Of a DNA stretch of 64,000 nucleotides, positions 39,401 to 47,482 are shown in pieces; the first letter of the stretch is position 1; each line of letters opens with the position of its first letter. The position numbers were made by a program, and so were the translations under genes. The notes below the pieces were generated by a model. The model was not told the origin of the DNA and did no database searches. It worked only from the letters and a program-made list of their open reading frames with translations. The stretch is taken from positions 1 to 64,000 of the forward strand of contig JAZJZF010000039.1 of assembly GCA_040389965.1 (NCBI GenBank), given 5' to 3'. Source of the stretch: UBA4416 sp040389965 (GTDB taxonomy: Bacteria; Bacteroidota; Bacteroidia; B-17B0; Aurantibacillaceae).

Positions 39401-42400
39401 CGAGTAATTCAATTGTTTGTTCGACAAGTTCCAGTACCCTGACAGCTACAGGAAGCGGCGGCACAGGAACCATCACCTATACGTGGGTATCCGGGCCTAC
39501 AACCAACACCTTTGTAGTGAATCCTACAAGTACAACTATTTATACGGTAAACAGTACTGATGCCAATAGCTGCGCCAAATCTACTACGGTTACCGTATCT
39601 GTGAACGCGTTGCCTGTTATCGCGGTAAATAGCGGTACGCTCTGCAGCGGCAACTCGTTTACAATGATCCCGACAGGCGCTGCTACTTATACGTTCAGCA
39701 GCGGTAGCGCAGTTGTTTCGCCAACGATCACCACTTCTTACAGCGTAACAGGTACAAGTGCATTGGGTTGCGTTTCTTCTAATACAGCCGTGAGTAATGT
39801 AAACGTAAGTGTCTGTTCTCCGGCAGCGGCGCTGAACTTTGACGGAATAGATGATGCTGTCTCATTAGGTGCATTTGCCGTTAATGGTGCGGCTCCGAGA
39901 ACGGTTGAATTTTGGATAAAAACACTGAACACCGGTTCTTTCCAAAATCCTTTCTCATCCGGAACAGCTAATAACAACCAGACATTTAATGTTAAAGTAA
40001 CTCCTACAGGACAACTGGGTTTTATGGGTTTTAATAATGACAACTATCCATCGACCGGGACAATTATTGCCGATAACACTTATCATCACATCGCTTTAGC
40101 ATACGATGGCGCCAATGTGAAAGCTTATATTGATGGGGCCTACGAATGGACATTTGCAACTACACTTGCAACAACAGGGACAAATAATTTTATCGGCAAA
40201 TCCAATCATTTGGGTAATGAACAGTATTTCCAGGGGACTATTGATGAATTACGTGTTTGGAATGTAGCCCGTACTCAATGTGAACTCAATACCTATAAAA
40301 ATTGTGAGATTCCAACGACAGCAACGGGCCTCATCGCAAACTACCATTTTAACCAGGGCTTTGATTCCAATCCTAACCCATCGGTTACAACTTTAACAGA
40401 TGCCTCAGGAAATTCATATACCGGAACTCTTAGCAGTTTCGCACTAAACGGGCCTACATCCAACTGGATAGCACCGGGTGGTGTGGTTTCAGGATCTGTA
40501 ACACCTTTAACCCTTCCTACATCAACTCTTACTTCGAGCAACGTATTATGTAACGGCGGCACCGGAACAGCTACTGTAGTTGCTTCCAGCGGAACACCGG
40601 CTTATACCTACTTATGGTCTAACGCGGCAACTACTTTTACTATTTCAGCAATTGCAGGTGTTTATACAAACACTGTAACAGATGTTAATACCTGTTCTGT
40701 TACCAAAACAGTAACCATCACGCAGCCTACAGCCATTGCAACATCGACAGCGGCAACCAACATCTTATGTAACGGTGGCAGCACTGGTTCCGCAACCATT
40801 ACCGCGAGTGGTGGAACAGGAGCTTATACGTATTTATGGTCGACAACGGCAACAACATCTGTTATCACAGGCGAAACAGCCGGCGTGAAAACTGTAACCG
40901 TAACTGATGCGAATGGATGTACAAAAACTAATACTGTTACTATTAATCAACCGGCAACTGCAGTAAGTTCTGCTACAGCTGTAACCAATGTGTTATGCTT
41001 TGGCAATAGTACAGGATCGGCAACAGTAACAGCCAGTGGCGGAACAGGAGCTTATACCTATTTATGGTCGACAGCAGCAACAACATCTGTGATCACAGGC
41101 CAGCCATTAGGTGTGAGAACTGTAACCGTAACTGATGCCAATGGTTGTACTACTACCAATACGGTCACTATCACAGAACCGGCCACAGCAGTAAGTTCTG
41201 CTACAGCCGTAACTAATGTGTTATGCTTTGGCAACAGTACGGGATCTGCTACAGTAACAGCCAGTGGCGGAACAGGAGCTTATACGTATGTATGGTCTAA
41301 TGCAGCTACTACTTCGGTAATCACAGGTTTAACGGCCGGTGTAAAAACAGTTACTGTAACTGATGCCAATGGTTGTACAACTACCAATACCGTAACTATT
41401 ACGCAACCGGCTGCAGCTCTCACAGCTACTCAAACTCAAACCAATGCAACATGCGTGATACCTGCAATGGCTGCAGTGTCTGCAAGCGGCGGTACTTTGC
41501 CATATACTTATCTATGGTCTCCTTCGGGCGGAAATGCATCAACGTCTACAACAGTAACAGCAGGGAACTATACTTGTACAGTAACAGATGCGAATAACTG
41601 TTCGTTGGCAAATCCTTTCGCCATTACTGCAAATACCGTAGCTCCGGTAGTTGCCGTAAGCGGAAACACAGTCATCTGTGACGGAGCTTCTTCGGTGTTA
41701 ACGGCAAGTGGCGCAAATACCTATACCTGGAGTACAGGCGCAACTACTACTACCATCAGTGTTAATCCGTCTTCCACAACAAACTACTCGGTAACAGGAA
41801 CAAATACGGTCAATGGTTGTACTCAGCTAATGACATATATGCTTACTGTAAATCCAAATCCAACAGTAACAGCAACACCAAGTAGTACCGTTATTTGTAG
41901 CTCGCAAAGCGCAACGTTAACTGCCGGCGGCGCCACGTCTTATACATGGAGCACCGGAAGTAATACTTCCAGCATTGTGGTAACACCATCAATAACTACC
42001 ACTTATACTTTAAATGGAGACTTTGCTACAGGTTGCAGTAACACAACTTCTGTTTCCATAACAGTTGTAAATACTCCTACTGTGACTGTTGCCTCCAGCA
42101 ACTCTGTTATTTGTTCAGGAGCAACTTCTACGCTTACTGCAAGTGGTGCCATTACGTATTCATGGAGTACCGGCGCTACAGGAAATACCATTACTGTAAA
42201 CCCTGCGACCAGTGCAACATATACTGTTAACGGAATGGTGCTTGCGGGGTGTAATAGCAATGGCACAACTAGTATTACCGTAAATCCGCTTCCAACTTTA
42301 ACCATCACAGCAAGCCAGTCATCTGTATGCGCCGGAAATACAAGTACATTAACGGCAGGCGGAGCAACTACTTACACATGGAGTACGGCTGCAATATCCC

Positions 42401-43434
42401 CAACGATTAGTGTATCTCCTTCAACAGTTTCTATATATACTGTAACAGCTACTGATGTCAATGGATGTGTAAATACTAAAACGCAAACCATCAGCATCTA
42501 TCCAACACCCCTTATGAATGTAAGCAGTTCGACTGCTTCGGTATGTACCGGCTTCAGCTCTACACTTACTGCAAGCGGCGTAAGTACTTATACCTGGAGC
42601 ACTGGTTCAAATAGTGCCGTGGTAAGTGTGAGTCCTGTAACAAATACTACTTATACTGTAAACGGAACGGATGTTAACGGCTGTACAACAAACACCAACA
42701 TTGCCATTGGCATAAGTGCCACGCCAACATTGGTTACAGTACCAGGTGCAACGGCTGTCTGCGAAGGTTCATCAGTAGATCTTAGTGTAAGCGGTGCGGT
42801 AAGTTACCTGTGGAGTACGGGATCAACCAATTCTTCTATTACAGTATCTCCGCCGGCTTCAACGATGTATTCTGTGACCGGTACTAACGGCGCGGGATGT
42901 AACGCCAGTACAACAGTAAGTGTAACAATCTATATAAAACCAACAGTTAGTTTGGGTGCTGATATTGAAATAGGTTCGGGAACTGTTTACCAGTTTAATC
43001 CGGCACAAACAGGTGCGGTATCTTACACATGGTCTCCGGCTACTTACCTGAGTGCTACTAATATTCTTAATCCCACCACAACACCCGATGATGATATTAC
43101 TTATATCCTGATGGTTTCGTCCGTAAATGGTTGCGTAGCCGGTGATACTATTTTTGTAAAAACATTGAAAGACCTGGTAATCGCCAATTACATGAGTCCT
43201 AACGACGATGGACAAAACGATACCTGGAAAGTAAGTGTTCCGTCACTCATTAAAGATTATAGTATTGCCATTATTGATAGCTATGGTAAAACTGTTTACA
43301 GTAAAACAGATAATTACAGCAACGACTTCGATGGTAAACTTGGCGGACAGGATCTTCCCGATGGTGTTTACTATTATTTTATTAAAGACGGAAACACTAC
43401 TAAATATAAAGGAAGCATCACATTAACGAAATAA
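36421..43434 (+). CDS. Giant SprB/LamG/Ig-repeat adhesin with type B T9SS signal
   Basis: A 2337-aa surface protein starting at ATG 36421 with a signal peptide (MKKLFTFFLFIIITSAAIAQ). In order: a CUB-like N-terminal domain (~20-145); five SprB repeats, each with a Cys-x-Gly or C-FGNSTGSATV core and GAYTYLWSTAATT (~150-525); an Ig-like pair (~530-680); a LamG/concanavalin domain (~680-870); one SprB repeat; a second Ig-like pair and second LamG (~985-1320); five more SprB repeats (~1365-1745); six Ig-like units with YTWSTG cores (~1745-2170); and a C-terminal gliding-associated type B signal (ANYMSPNDDGQNDTWKV ... DGVYYYFIKDG). SprB is the mobile gliding adhesin, but the family also includes fixed adhesins. 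The next gene is a PorP/SprF fusion, its likely anchor. Confidence 0.93.
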   Translation: MKKLFTFFLFIIITSAAIAQCGNSSVFVTGSLTPPGVGQSTAFGFNSGQYVLAYVQGGANYQVTTCGGSTGGGPIYDTQLTVYNDATGAFIAYNDDNCGLQSTVNFTSSFCGYVRILLHQYSCNGSNLPWRVTMTQNTPGTLQTYTLSAVPSQTNVSCFGLTNGQAMINVPGTTGAVRYSWAPSGGVNALATGLSPGVYTVTTTDAGCKGNIQTYTITEPPPLSTVSSYTDVSCSGGSNGLGSITVSGGTAPYTYSWSPSGGSGATSSGLPIGTYTNNISDANGCATSATVTISEPLPLAITAASGSISCLGGSNGTASVSVSGGIAPYNYDWMPGTPSGDGTASVSGLTAGTYTCSVTDSKSCAISKTITITEPATAVSSATAATDVLCFGNSTGSATVTASGGTGAYTYLWSTAATTSVITGQPAGVKTVTVTDANSCKTINSVTISQPATAVSSATAVTNVLCFGNSTGSATVTASGGTGAYTYLWSTAATTSVITGQPLGVKTVTVTDANNCKTTNSVTITQPSALILNATASNSIVCSTSSSTLTATGSGGAGAYTYTWVAGPATNTFVVNPVTATIYTVNSTDANSCAKSTTVSISVNALPTIAVNSGTLCSGNAFTMIPTGAATYIFSSGSAVVSPTTTTSYSVTGTSALGCVSSNTAVSSVTVSICSPAAALDFDGSNDRVSIGSAINSILDPLNKITVEAWVKPSTTTGLGVIAGNYHNAANQMQFLLRRDLDQYAFWVDDGTGFKVANSLPASVVIGTWQHVAGVWDGSKLMIYVNGVLHSTTTGVTGSSFASTANPVIMGFNSLNENFTGSIDEVRIWTNARTMCEINTYKSCEIPTTATGLLANYHFNQGFDSNPNPSVTTLTDASGNSYTGTLSSFALNGPTSNWIAPGGVVSGSVTPLTLPTSTLTSSNVLCNGGTGTASVVASGGTPAYTYFWSNAATTSTISAVAGVYTNTVTDANGCITTTSVTIIQPSALVLNATASNSIVCSTSSSTLTATGSGGTGTITYTWVSGPTTNTFVVNPTSTTIYTVNSTDANSCAKSTTVTVSVNALPVIAVNSGTLCSGNSFTMIPTGAATYTFSSGSAVVSPTITTSYSVTGTSALGCVSSNTAVSNVNVSVCSPAAALNFDGIDDAVSLGAFAVNGAAPRTVEFWIKTLNTGSFQNPFSSGTANNNQTFNVKVTPTGQLGFMGFNNDNYPSTGTIIADNTYHHIALAYDGANVKAYIDGAYEWTFATTLATTGTNNFIGKSNHLGNEQYFQGTIDELRVWNVARTQCELNTYKNCEIPTTATGLIANYHFNQGFDSNPNPSVTTLTDASGNSYTGTLSSFALNGPTSNWIAPGGVVSGSVTPLTLPTSTLTSSNVLCNGGTGTATVVASSGTPAYTYLWSNAATTFTISAIAGVYTNTVTDVNTCSVTKTVTITQPTAIATSTAATNILCNGGSTGSATITASGGTGAYTYLWSTTATTSVITGETAGVKTVTVTDANGCTKTNTVTINQPATAVSSATAVTNVLCFGNSTGSATVTASGGTGAYTYLWSTAATTSVITGQPLGVRTVTVTDANGCTTTNTVTITEPATAVSSATAVTNVLCFGNSTGSATVTASGGTGAYTYVWSNAATTSVITGLTAGVKTVTVTDANGCTTTNTVTITQPAAALTATQTQTNATCVIPAMAAVSASGGTLPYTYLWSPSGGNASTSTTVTAGNYTCTVTDANNCSLANPFAITANTVAPVVAVSGNTVICDGASSVLTASGANTYTWSTGATTTTISVNPSSTTNYSVTGTNTVNGCTQLMTYMLTVNPNPTVTATPSSTVICSSQSATLTAGGATSYTWSTGSNTSSIVVTPSITTTYTLNGDFATGCSNTTSVSITVVNTPTVTVASSNSVICSGATSTLTASGAITYSWSTGATGNTITVNPATSATYTVNGMVLAGCNSNGTTSITVNPLPTLTITASQSSVCAGNTSTLTAGGATTYTWSTAAISPTISVSPSTVSIYTVTATDVNGCVNTKTQTISIYPTPLMNVSSSTASVCTGFSSTLTASGVSTYTWSTGSNSAVVSVSPVTNTTYTVNGTDVNGCTTNTNIAIGISATPTLVTVPGATAVCEGSSVDLSVSGAVSYLWSTGSTNSSITVSPPASTMYSVTGTNGAGCNASTTVSVTIYIKPTVSLGADIEIGSGTVYQFNPAQTGAVSYTWSPATYLSATNILNPTTTPDDDITYILMVSSVNGCVAGDTIFVKTLKDLVIANYMSPNDDGQNDTWKVSVPSLIKDYSIAIIDSYGKTVYSKTDNYSNDFDGKLGGQDLPDGVYYYFIKDGNTTKYKGSITLTK
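38001..40680 (+). repeat. Tandem duplication of an Ig-LamG-SprB module inside the adhesin gene
   Basis: Two copies of about 1.35 kb lie head to tail. Copy 1 begins at ~38001 and copy 2 at ~39375. The first ~450 bases (Ig-like part) and the last ~280 bases (39051-39330 against 40404-40680) are nearly identical, with only scattered substitutions. The LamG centres differ strongly in between. Confidence 0.85.
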
Positions 43435-43473
43435 GAAATTGTATTACCTGAAAGAAAACGTTAAAAAATAAAC

Positions 43474-44865
43474 ATGAAAAAAATCATTTTTTACTTACTG
43501 TCGGTTTTTACCTTAATCATAGGAAAAACGACAACAGCCCAGCAGAGCAGTCTGTTCAATACTTACAGCCTCGACCCTTTGCAACTTAATATTGCTTATG
43601 CCGGTGCAGGATGTACCGAAGCCAATATACACTACCGTACCCAATGGATTGGAATGAAAGAGAGTCCAAAAGTATTGCAACTCAATGCGCATACTGCTTT
43701 GGGAAAAAGTAACGGACTGGCTTTACGGGTTAACTCTCAAACGCAGGGTTTATTGAACACCATGCAGGCAACTATAGGTTATGCTTACAGGTTTAGTATT
43801 AACCAAACAACCAGGATACATCTTGGGATTGGAGTGGGTTGGTCGCAAGCTGCTCTTAACAGCCAGAAAGCAGTAGTGATGGATGCTAATGATGCCAGCC
43901 TGAGTACTAATCGTCAAACAGCCAATGGCTTTGATTCAGAGTTTGGTGCAATGCTCGTAGGAGATAAAATGAAAGCAGGTGTTTCGGTATTACATTTATA
44001 TAACACTAATCCAAGCTTTGCAGGAAGCAGTTATAAAACGCTTCCCCAGTTCAATACACAAATTTCGTATACATTTAATAAAGGAAAAAAAGTGGAGATT
44101 GAGCCGTGGTTGCTAGACCGCTACACGCTTAAAGGAGATAATGTGGTGGAAGGAATTCTTAATTTTAATTTCCTGAAAACAATTACTGTAGGGGCAGGCT
44201 ACAGAACAAACTATGGTGTTATTGCCCTGGTAGGCGCTAAAATTGCAAATATTAAACTGGCGTATAGCTTTGATTACGGTGCTTCAAAAAATGCCGTTAA
44301 TTTAGGATCTTCACATCAGGTGATGTTAGGTTTCACTTTGTGTAAAGCCCATAAGCCTGTAAAACCGGCCGAAGAACCTGTGGCTAAAACAACACCTACT
44401 CCGGAAGTATTGCCTGTGGTAGAAGCTATAAATGAAGAGCCTGTGAAAGAACAAGTCGCTGTAAAAGAAGAACCAAAAAAAGAGGAGCCGAAAAAAGAAG
44501 AAGTGAAAGAAGATATTCTTGCTAAAATGAATATTATCGCTGACGGTGTGATCTTTGAATTAAACAAATCTAAACTGGGAGAAGAGGGTTTGAAAAAACT
44601 GCAAGAGATCGCTGCCCTTATGAAAAAAGATCCTGAGTTAAAAATAAATATTGTAGGGCATACCTGTAACAAAGGTACGGATGAAGTGAATAGCCTCTTA
44701 TCGATACGACGTGCTACTTATGTGAGAAATGAGTTAGTGAAATACGGCGCTGATCCTCAGAAAATAGACCGAAGCAAAGGCGTTGGCTCAGAAAATGCGA
44801 TCTACGATAATAACTCGGAGCTGCAAAGCAAAAACAGAACCATTCGGTTTGAACACTCCAAATAA
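43474..44865 (+). CDS. PorP/SprF-family protein fused to an OmpA domain
   Basis: A 463-aa outer-membrane protein. The signal peptide is MKKIIFYLLSVFTLIIGKTTTAQ. Residues ~25-285 are a PorP/SprF-type beta-barrel (SLFNTYSLDPLQLNIAYAGA, HYRTQWIGMKESPKVLQ). A Lys/Glu/Pro linker (EEPKKEEPKKEEVKE) follows, then an OmpA peptidoglycan-binding domain (~350-463): LKINIVGHTCNKGTDEVN, SIRRATYVRNELVKYGADP and SKNRTIRFEH. PorP/SprF proteins help hold or export type B cargo; the upstream adhesin is such a cargo, 39 bases away. The OmpA domain would anchor the barrel to the cell wall, a task usually given to a separate protein. Confidence 0.88.
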   Translation: MKKIIFYLLSVFTLIIGKTTTAQQSSLFNTYSLDPLQLNIAYAGAGCTEANIHYRTQWIGMKESPKVLQLNAHTALGKSNGLALRVNSQTQGLLNTMQATIGYAYRFSINQTTRIHLGIGVGWSQAALNSQKAVVMDANDASLSTNRQTANGFDSEFGAMLVGDKMKAGVSVLHLYNTNPSFAGSSYKTLPQFNTQISYTFNKGKKVEIEPWLLDRYTLKGDNVVEGILNFNFLKTITVGAGYRTNYGVIALVGAKIANIKLAYSFDYGASKNAVNLGSSHQVMLGFTLCKAHKPVKPAEEPVAKTTPTPEVLPVVEAINEEPVKEQVAVKEEPKKEEPKKEEVKEDILAKMNIIADGVIFELNKSKLGEEGLKKLQEIAALMKKDPELKINIVGHTCNKGTDEVNSLLSIRRATYVRNELVKYGADPQKIDRSKGVGSENAIYDNNSELQSKNRTIRFEHSK

Positions 44866-44885
44866 AAGAAAAAGAAATTCATAAA

Positions 44886-44920
44886 AAAAGCTATGCAAAC
44901 TGCATAGCTTTTATTTTTTT
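44886..44920 (+). terminator. Strong Rho-independent terminator
   Basis: AAGCTATGCA (44888-44897) and TGCATAGCTT (44901-44910) form a perfect 10-bp stem with an AAC loop, flanked by A on the left and TTATTTTTTTT on the right. It ends the adhesin-SprF/OmpA unit and could act on both strands. Confidence 0.92.
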
Positions 44921-45065
44921 TGGTATTACTAGTGATGGCCCATGCTCGCATCACATTTTTCCATCTGTATATGATTTTTAAATTTTTAATTTAGATTGGT
45001 TTTTTGGGAATAATTTCTTACTTTTAACATAATGTAATTCTACATCCCTATGTTAAATTACGATT

Positions 45066-47015
45066 ATGAAGGCTGTTTTAAAAATGAGTATTGTCTTTGT
45101 GGCTTTTCATTTGAAAAGCTATTCTCAAACCATACTTACTACAAGCATTACCGCATTAGGGCCTACCACTGTATGTGCCCCTGCAACAGTTAATTTGTCA
45201 GTGACAACCGCATCATCCTCTGCAACCGGAGGTGTATGGAACAGAAAGACTGATTACCCGAATATCTGTACTGAGCCTGCCGGATTTTCTATAAATAATA
45301 AGGGTTATATCGGAGGTGGTATGGCCATGGTGGGATCAGCATTACTAACTGATTTTTGGGAATACGACCCGGTTACAGATATATGGACTCAGAAAGCCAA
45401 TATGCCTGGCCGTAGAGCTGCTTTAGGCTTTAATATAGGGTCTAAGGGTTATATTTGTTTTGGACTCTTAAATAGCGGAGGCACATCAATTAGTAATCAA
45501 TTATTTGAGTATGATCCTGTAAGTAATATCTGGACTCAAAAAACTCCTTTTCCTGTAAATCCCCGTTTAAAAGCTGTTGGTTTTTCAATTAATAATAAAG
45601 GATATGTTGGTACCGGAAGAGATAATTTCAGCGTTTACTATGATGATTTTTGGGAATATGATCCGATTACAGATACATGGATACAAAAAGCGAATGTACC
45701 CGGAGGCCTTCGTGAAGCAGCTGTTGGATTTGGAATTAATAATAAGGGATATATCGGAACAGGATGGAACTTTACTCAATGGGGTAATACAAGAGATTTT
45801 TGGGAGTATGATCCTGTTACGAATCTATGGACGCAAAAAGCTAACTTTGGAGGCCAGGCACGCGCGGGTGCTTTAGGTTTTAGTATTGGATGTAAAGGAT
45901 ATTTAGGAGTCGGAGGTGCTGGTGGCATCTTTTATCATGATTTCTGGCGATACGATCCTGTAACAAATGTCTGGACCCAGAAACAAAGTTTTCCGGTTAT
46001 AACACAGCTTCTAAACCAAAGCGGAATTAGCTTTAGTATTCAGGATAAAGGTTATTTTTTTTATCCATTCTCGGCTGTATCACTTACTACAATGGAGTAT
46101 ACGCCGGCTTTTTCCAGCACCTGGAGTACAGGCACAATTACTCCGGCTATTACTGCAAGCGTAAGTGGAACTTATTCGGTATCTATCAACAGCGAAACAT
46201 GCTTCACATCAACCGCTTCTATAGATGTTGTTATTAATGATCCGGTAGCACCCGTTACTGGTTTTACTTACCCTTCGCCACTTTGCCTTTCGGGGACTGG
46301 CCCCTTACCAATACTTGATCCGGGCTTCACATCAGGTGGTATTTTTTCGGGCGCAGGAACTAGCCTTGATGGGAATACCGGGAAGTTACATCTTCAGAAT
46401 ACGGGGGCAGGAACATATACCGTTATATATGCAGTAAATGCCTCAAGTTGCACACTGGCAGGAACAAGTTCTGTTTCAGTGAATATCTATCAAAATCCTT
46501 TCTTATCAGTAAGTACAAATACGACTATAATATTGGGAGAGAATGCAAGCCTTACTGCAACCAGCAGCGCCAATACCTATACTTGGTTTCCTTCCGCAGG
46601 TTTAAGCTGTGTGAATTGTGCAAATCCATTAGCAACACCTGCAGAAACACAATTTTACTGTGTTCAAACAACGGATGGTATATGCACAAACTCAGCTTGT
46701 GTGACCGTTAATGTTGAACTTCCCTGCTCTGAAAACTCTGATTTTTCAGTGCCTAATGCATTTTCTCCCAATGGAGATGGAAAGAATGATATATTTTGCG
46801 CGCAGGGAAGTAACCGTTACCTAACCTATTTCAGTTTAAGCATTTTTGATCGCTGGGGAGAAAAACTATTTGAAACGTCTGATTTTGATTCATGTTGGGA
46901 TGGCACCTATAAAGGCAAACTTTTAAATCCGGATGTGTTTGTTTATTATATCAAAGCCATGTGTGGTGAAAGAAAAGAAATTGTAAAAAAGGGAAATGTT
47001 ACACTTATAAAATGA
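45066..47015 (+). CDS. Kelch beta-propeller protein with type B T9SS signal
   Basis: A 649-aa secreted protein. The signal peptide is MKAVLKMSIVFVAFHLKSYSQ. Residues ~55-340 hold six Kelch-type repeats: GFSINNKGYIGGG alternating with EYDPVTDIWTQKANMP; six units fit one six-bladed propeller. Ig-like domains follow (~345-550), with paired Cys (SCVNCANPLATP). The end is a gliding-associated type B T9SS signal: FSVPNAFSPNGDGKNDIF, FDRWGEKLFET and FVYYIKAMCGERKEI. The next two genes encode a DUF4907 protein and a PorP/SprF protein, which suggests a cargo with its dedicated outer-membrane partner. The ligand is unknown. Confidence 0.93.
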   Translation: MKAVLKMSIVFVAFHLKSYSQTILTTSITALGPTTVCAPATVNLSVTTASSSATGGVWNRKTDYPNICTEPAGFSINNKGYIGGGMAMVGSALLTDFWEYDPVTDIWTQKANMPGRRAALGFNIGSKGYICFGLLNSGGTSISNQLFEYDPVSNIWTQKTPFPVNPRLKAVGFSINNKGYVGTGRDNFSVYYDDFWEYDPITDTWIQKANVPGGLREAAVGFGINNKGYIGTGWNFTQWGNTRDFWEYDPVTNLWTQKANFGGQARAGALGFSIGCKGYLGVGGAGGIFYHDFWRYDPVTNVWTQKQSFPVITQLLNQSGISFSIQDKGYFFYPFSAVSLTTMEYTPAFSSTWSTGTITPAITASVSGTYSVSINSETCFTSTASIDVVINDPVAPVTGFTYPSPLCLSGTGPLPILDPGFTSGGIFSGAGTSLDGNTGKLHLQNTGAGTYTVIYAVNASSCTLAGTSSVSVNIYQNPFLSVSTNTTIILGENASLTATSSANTYTWFPSAGLSCVNCANPLATPAETQFYCVQTTDGICTNSACVTVNVELPCSENSDFSVPNAFSPNGDGKNDIFCAQGSNRYLTYFSLSIFDRWGEKLFETSDFDSCWDGTYKGKLLNPDVFVYYIKAMCGERKEIVKKGNVTLIK

Positions 47016-47062
47016 TACATAAACTAAAACTCAAATTCTGCGTTTTTTCAGAATTGATGTAT
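47015..47062 (+). promoter_or_regulatory. Nested hairpin between Kelch and DUF4907 genes
   Basis: An inner stem AATTCTG (47034-47040) / CAGAATT (47049-47055) is enclosed by ATACAT (47015-47020) / ATGTAT (47057-47062). No T tail follows, so it is more likely an mRNA processing or stability element than a terminator. It covers an upstream ATG at 47061, which supports 47109 as the DUF4907 start. Confidence 0.4.
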
Positions 47063-47108
47063 GAGTGGCAGATTTTGGATTAAGAAAATTAACAGATATG
47101 TTCTTGAA

Positions 47109-47459
47109 ATGAATAAAACGACTATACTACTGATTGCTTTTTTTGCGGTTAATGTACTGAAAGCGCAACAAGTCACCCAACAGGAAACTAAGTTTCCCGA
47201 CGCAAAAACCATGAGCAATAAAAACCTGACCTATAGTGTGATCTCATCTCCCGGGAGCACATTTGGTTATGATATTTTTGCGGACAGTAAATTACTGATT
47301 CATCAGCCTTCTGTTCCCGGTTTAACAGGTAATGTGGGCTTTAGAACAAAACAATCTGCTGAGAAAATTGCGTTGCTGGTAATCGAGAAAATCAGGAAAG
47401 GTGAAATGCCTCCTTCTGTTACAGAAAAGGAGATGAGAGATTTAAAAGCTATTCCATGA
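47109..47459 (+). CDS. DUF4907 secreted protein
   Basis: A 116-aa protein from ATG 47109, chosen because it opens a clean signal peptide (MNKTTILLIAFFAVNVLKAQ). An upstream in-frame ATG at 47061 lies in a hairpin. The mature part, with SPGSTFGYDIFADSKLLIHQ, PSVPGLTGNVGFRTKQSAEK and KGEMPPSVTEKEM, fits the DUF4907 family. Function unknown. It lies between the Kelch type B cargo gene and a PorP/SprF gene (23 bases downstream), which points to a shared role in export or surface assembly. Confidence 0.87.
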   Translation: MNKTTILLIAFFAVNVLKAQQVTQQETKFPDAKTMSNKNLTYSVISSPGSTFGYDIFADSKLLIHQPSVPGLTGNVGFRTKQSAEKIALLVIEKIRKGEMPPSVTEKEMRDLKAIP

Positions 47460-47482
47460 TTAAATAATTTTAAACCGTTATT

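Noticed and set aside
38364..40562. Long open frames on the minus strand within the giant adhesin gene
   Set aside because: They follow the repeats of the plus-strand gene, have no start context or known motif, and appear in both copies of the duplicated module, as expected of shadow frames.
36421..43434. Regular repeats that could suggest a CRISPR array
   Set aside because: The repeats are in frame, of 200-240 bases, and encode SprB and Ig-like domains. There are no short identical repeats with unique spacers and no cas genes.
45577..45876. Plus-strand 99-residue frame in the Kelch gene
   Set aside because: It is another frame of the Kelch repeats, with no signal peptide or domain.
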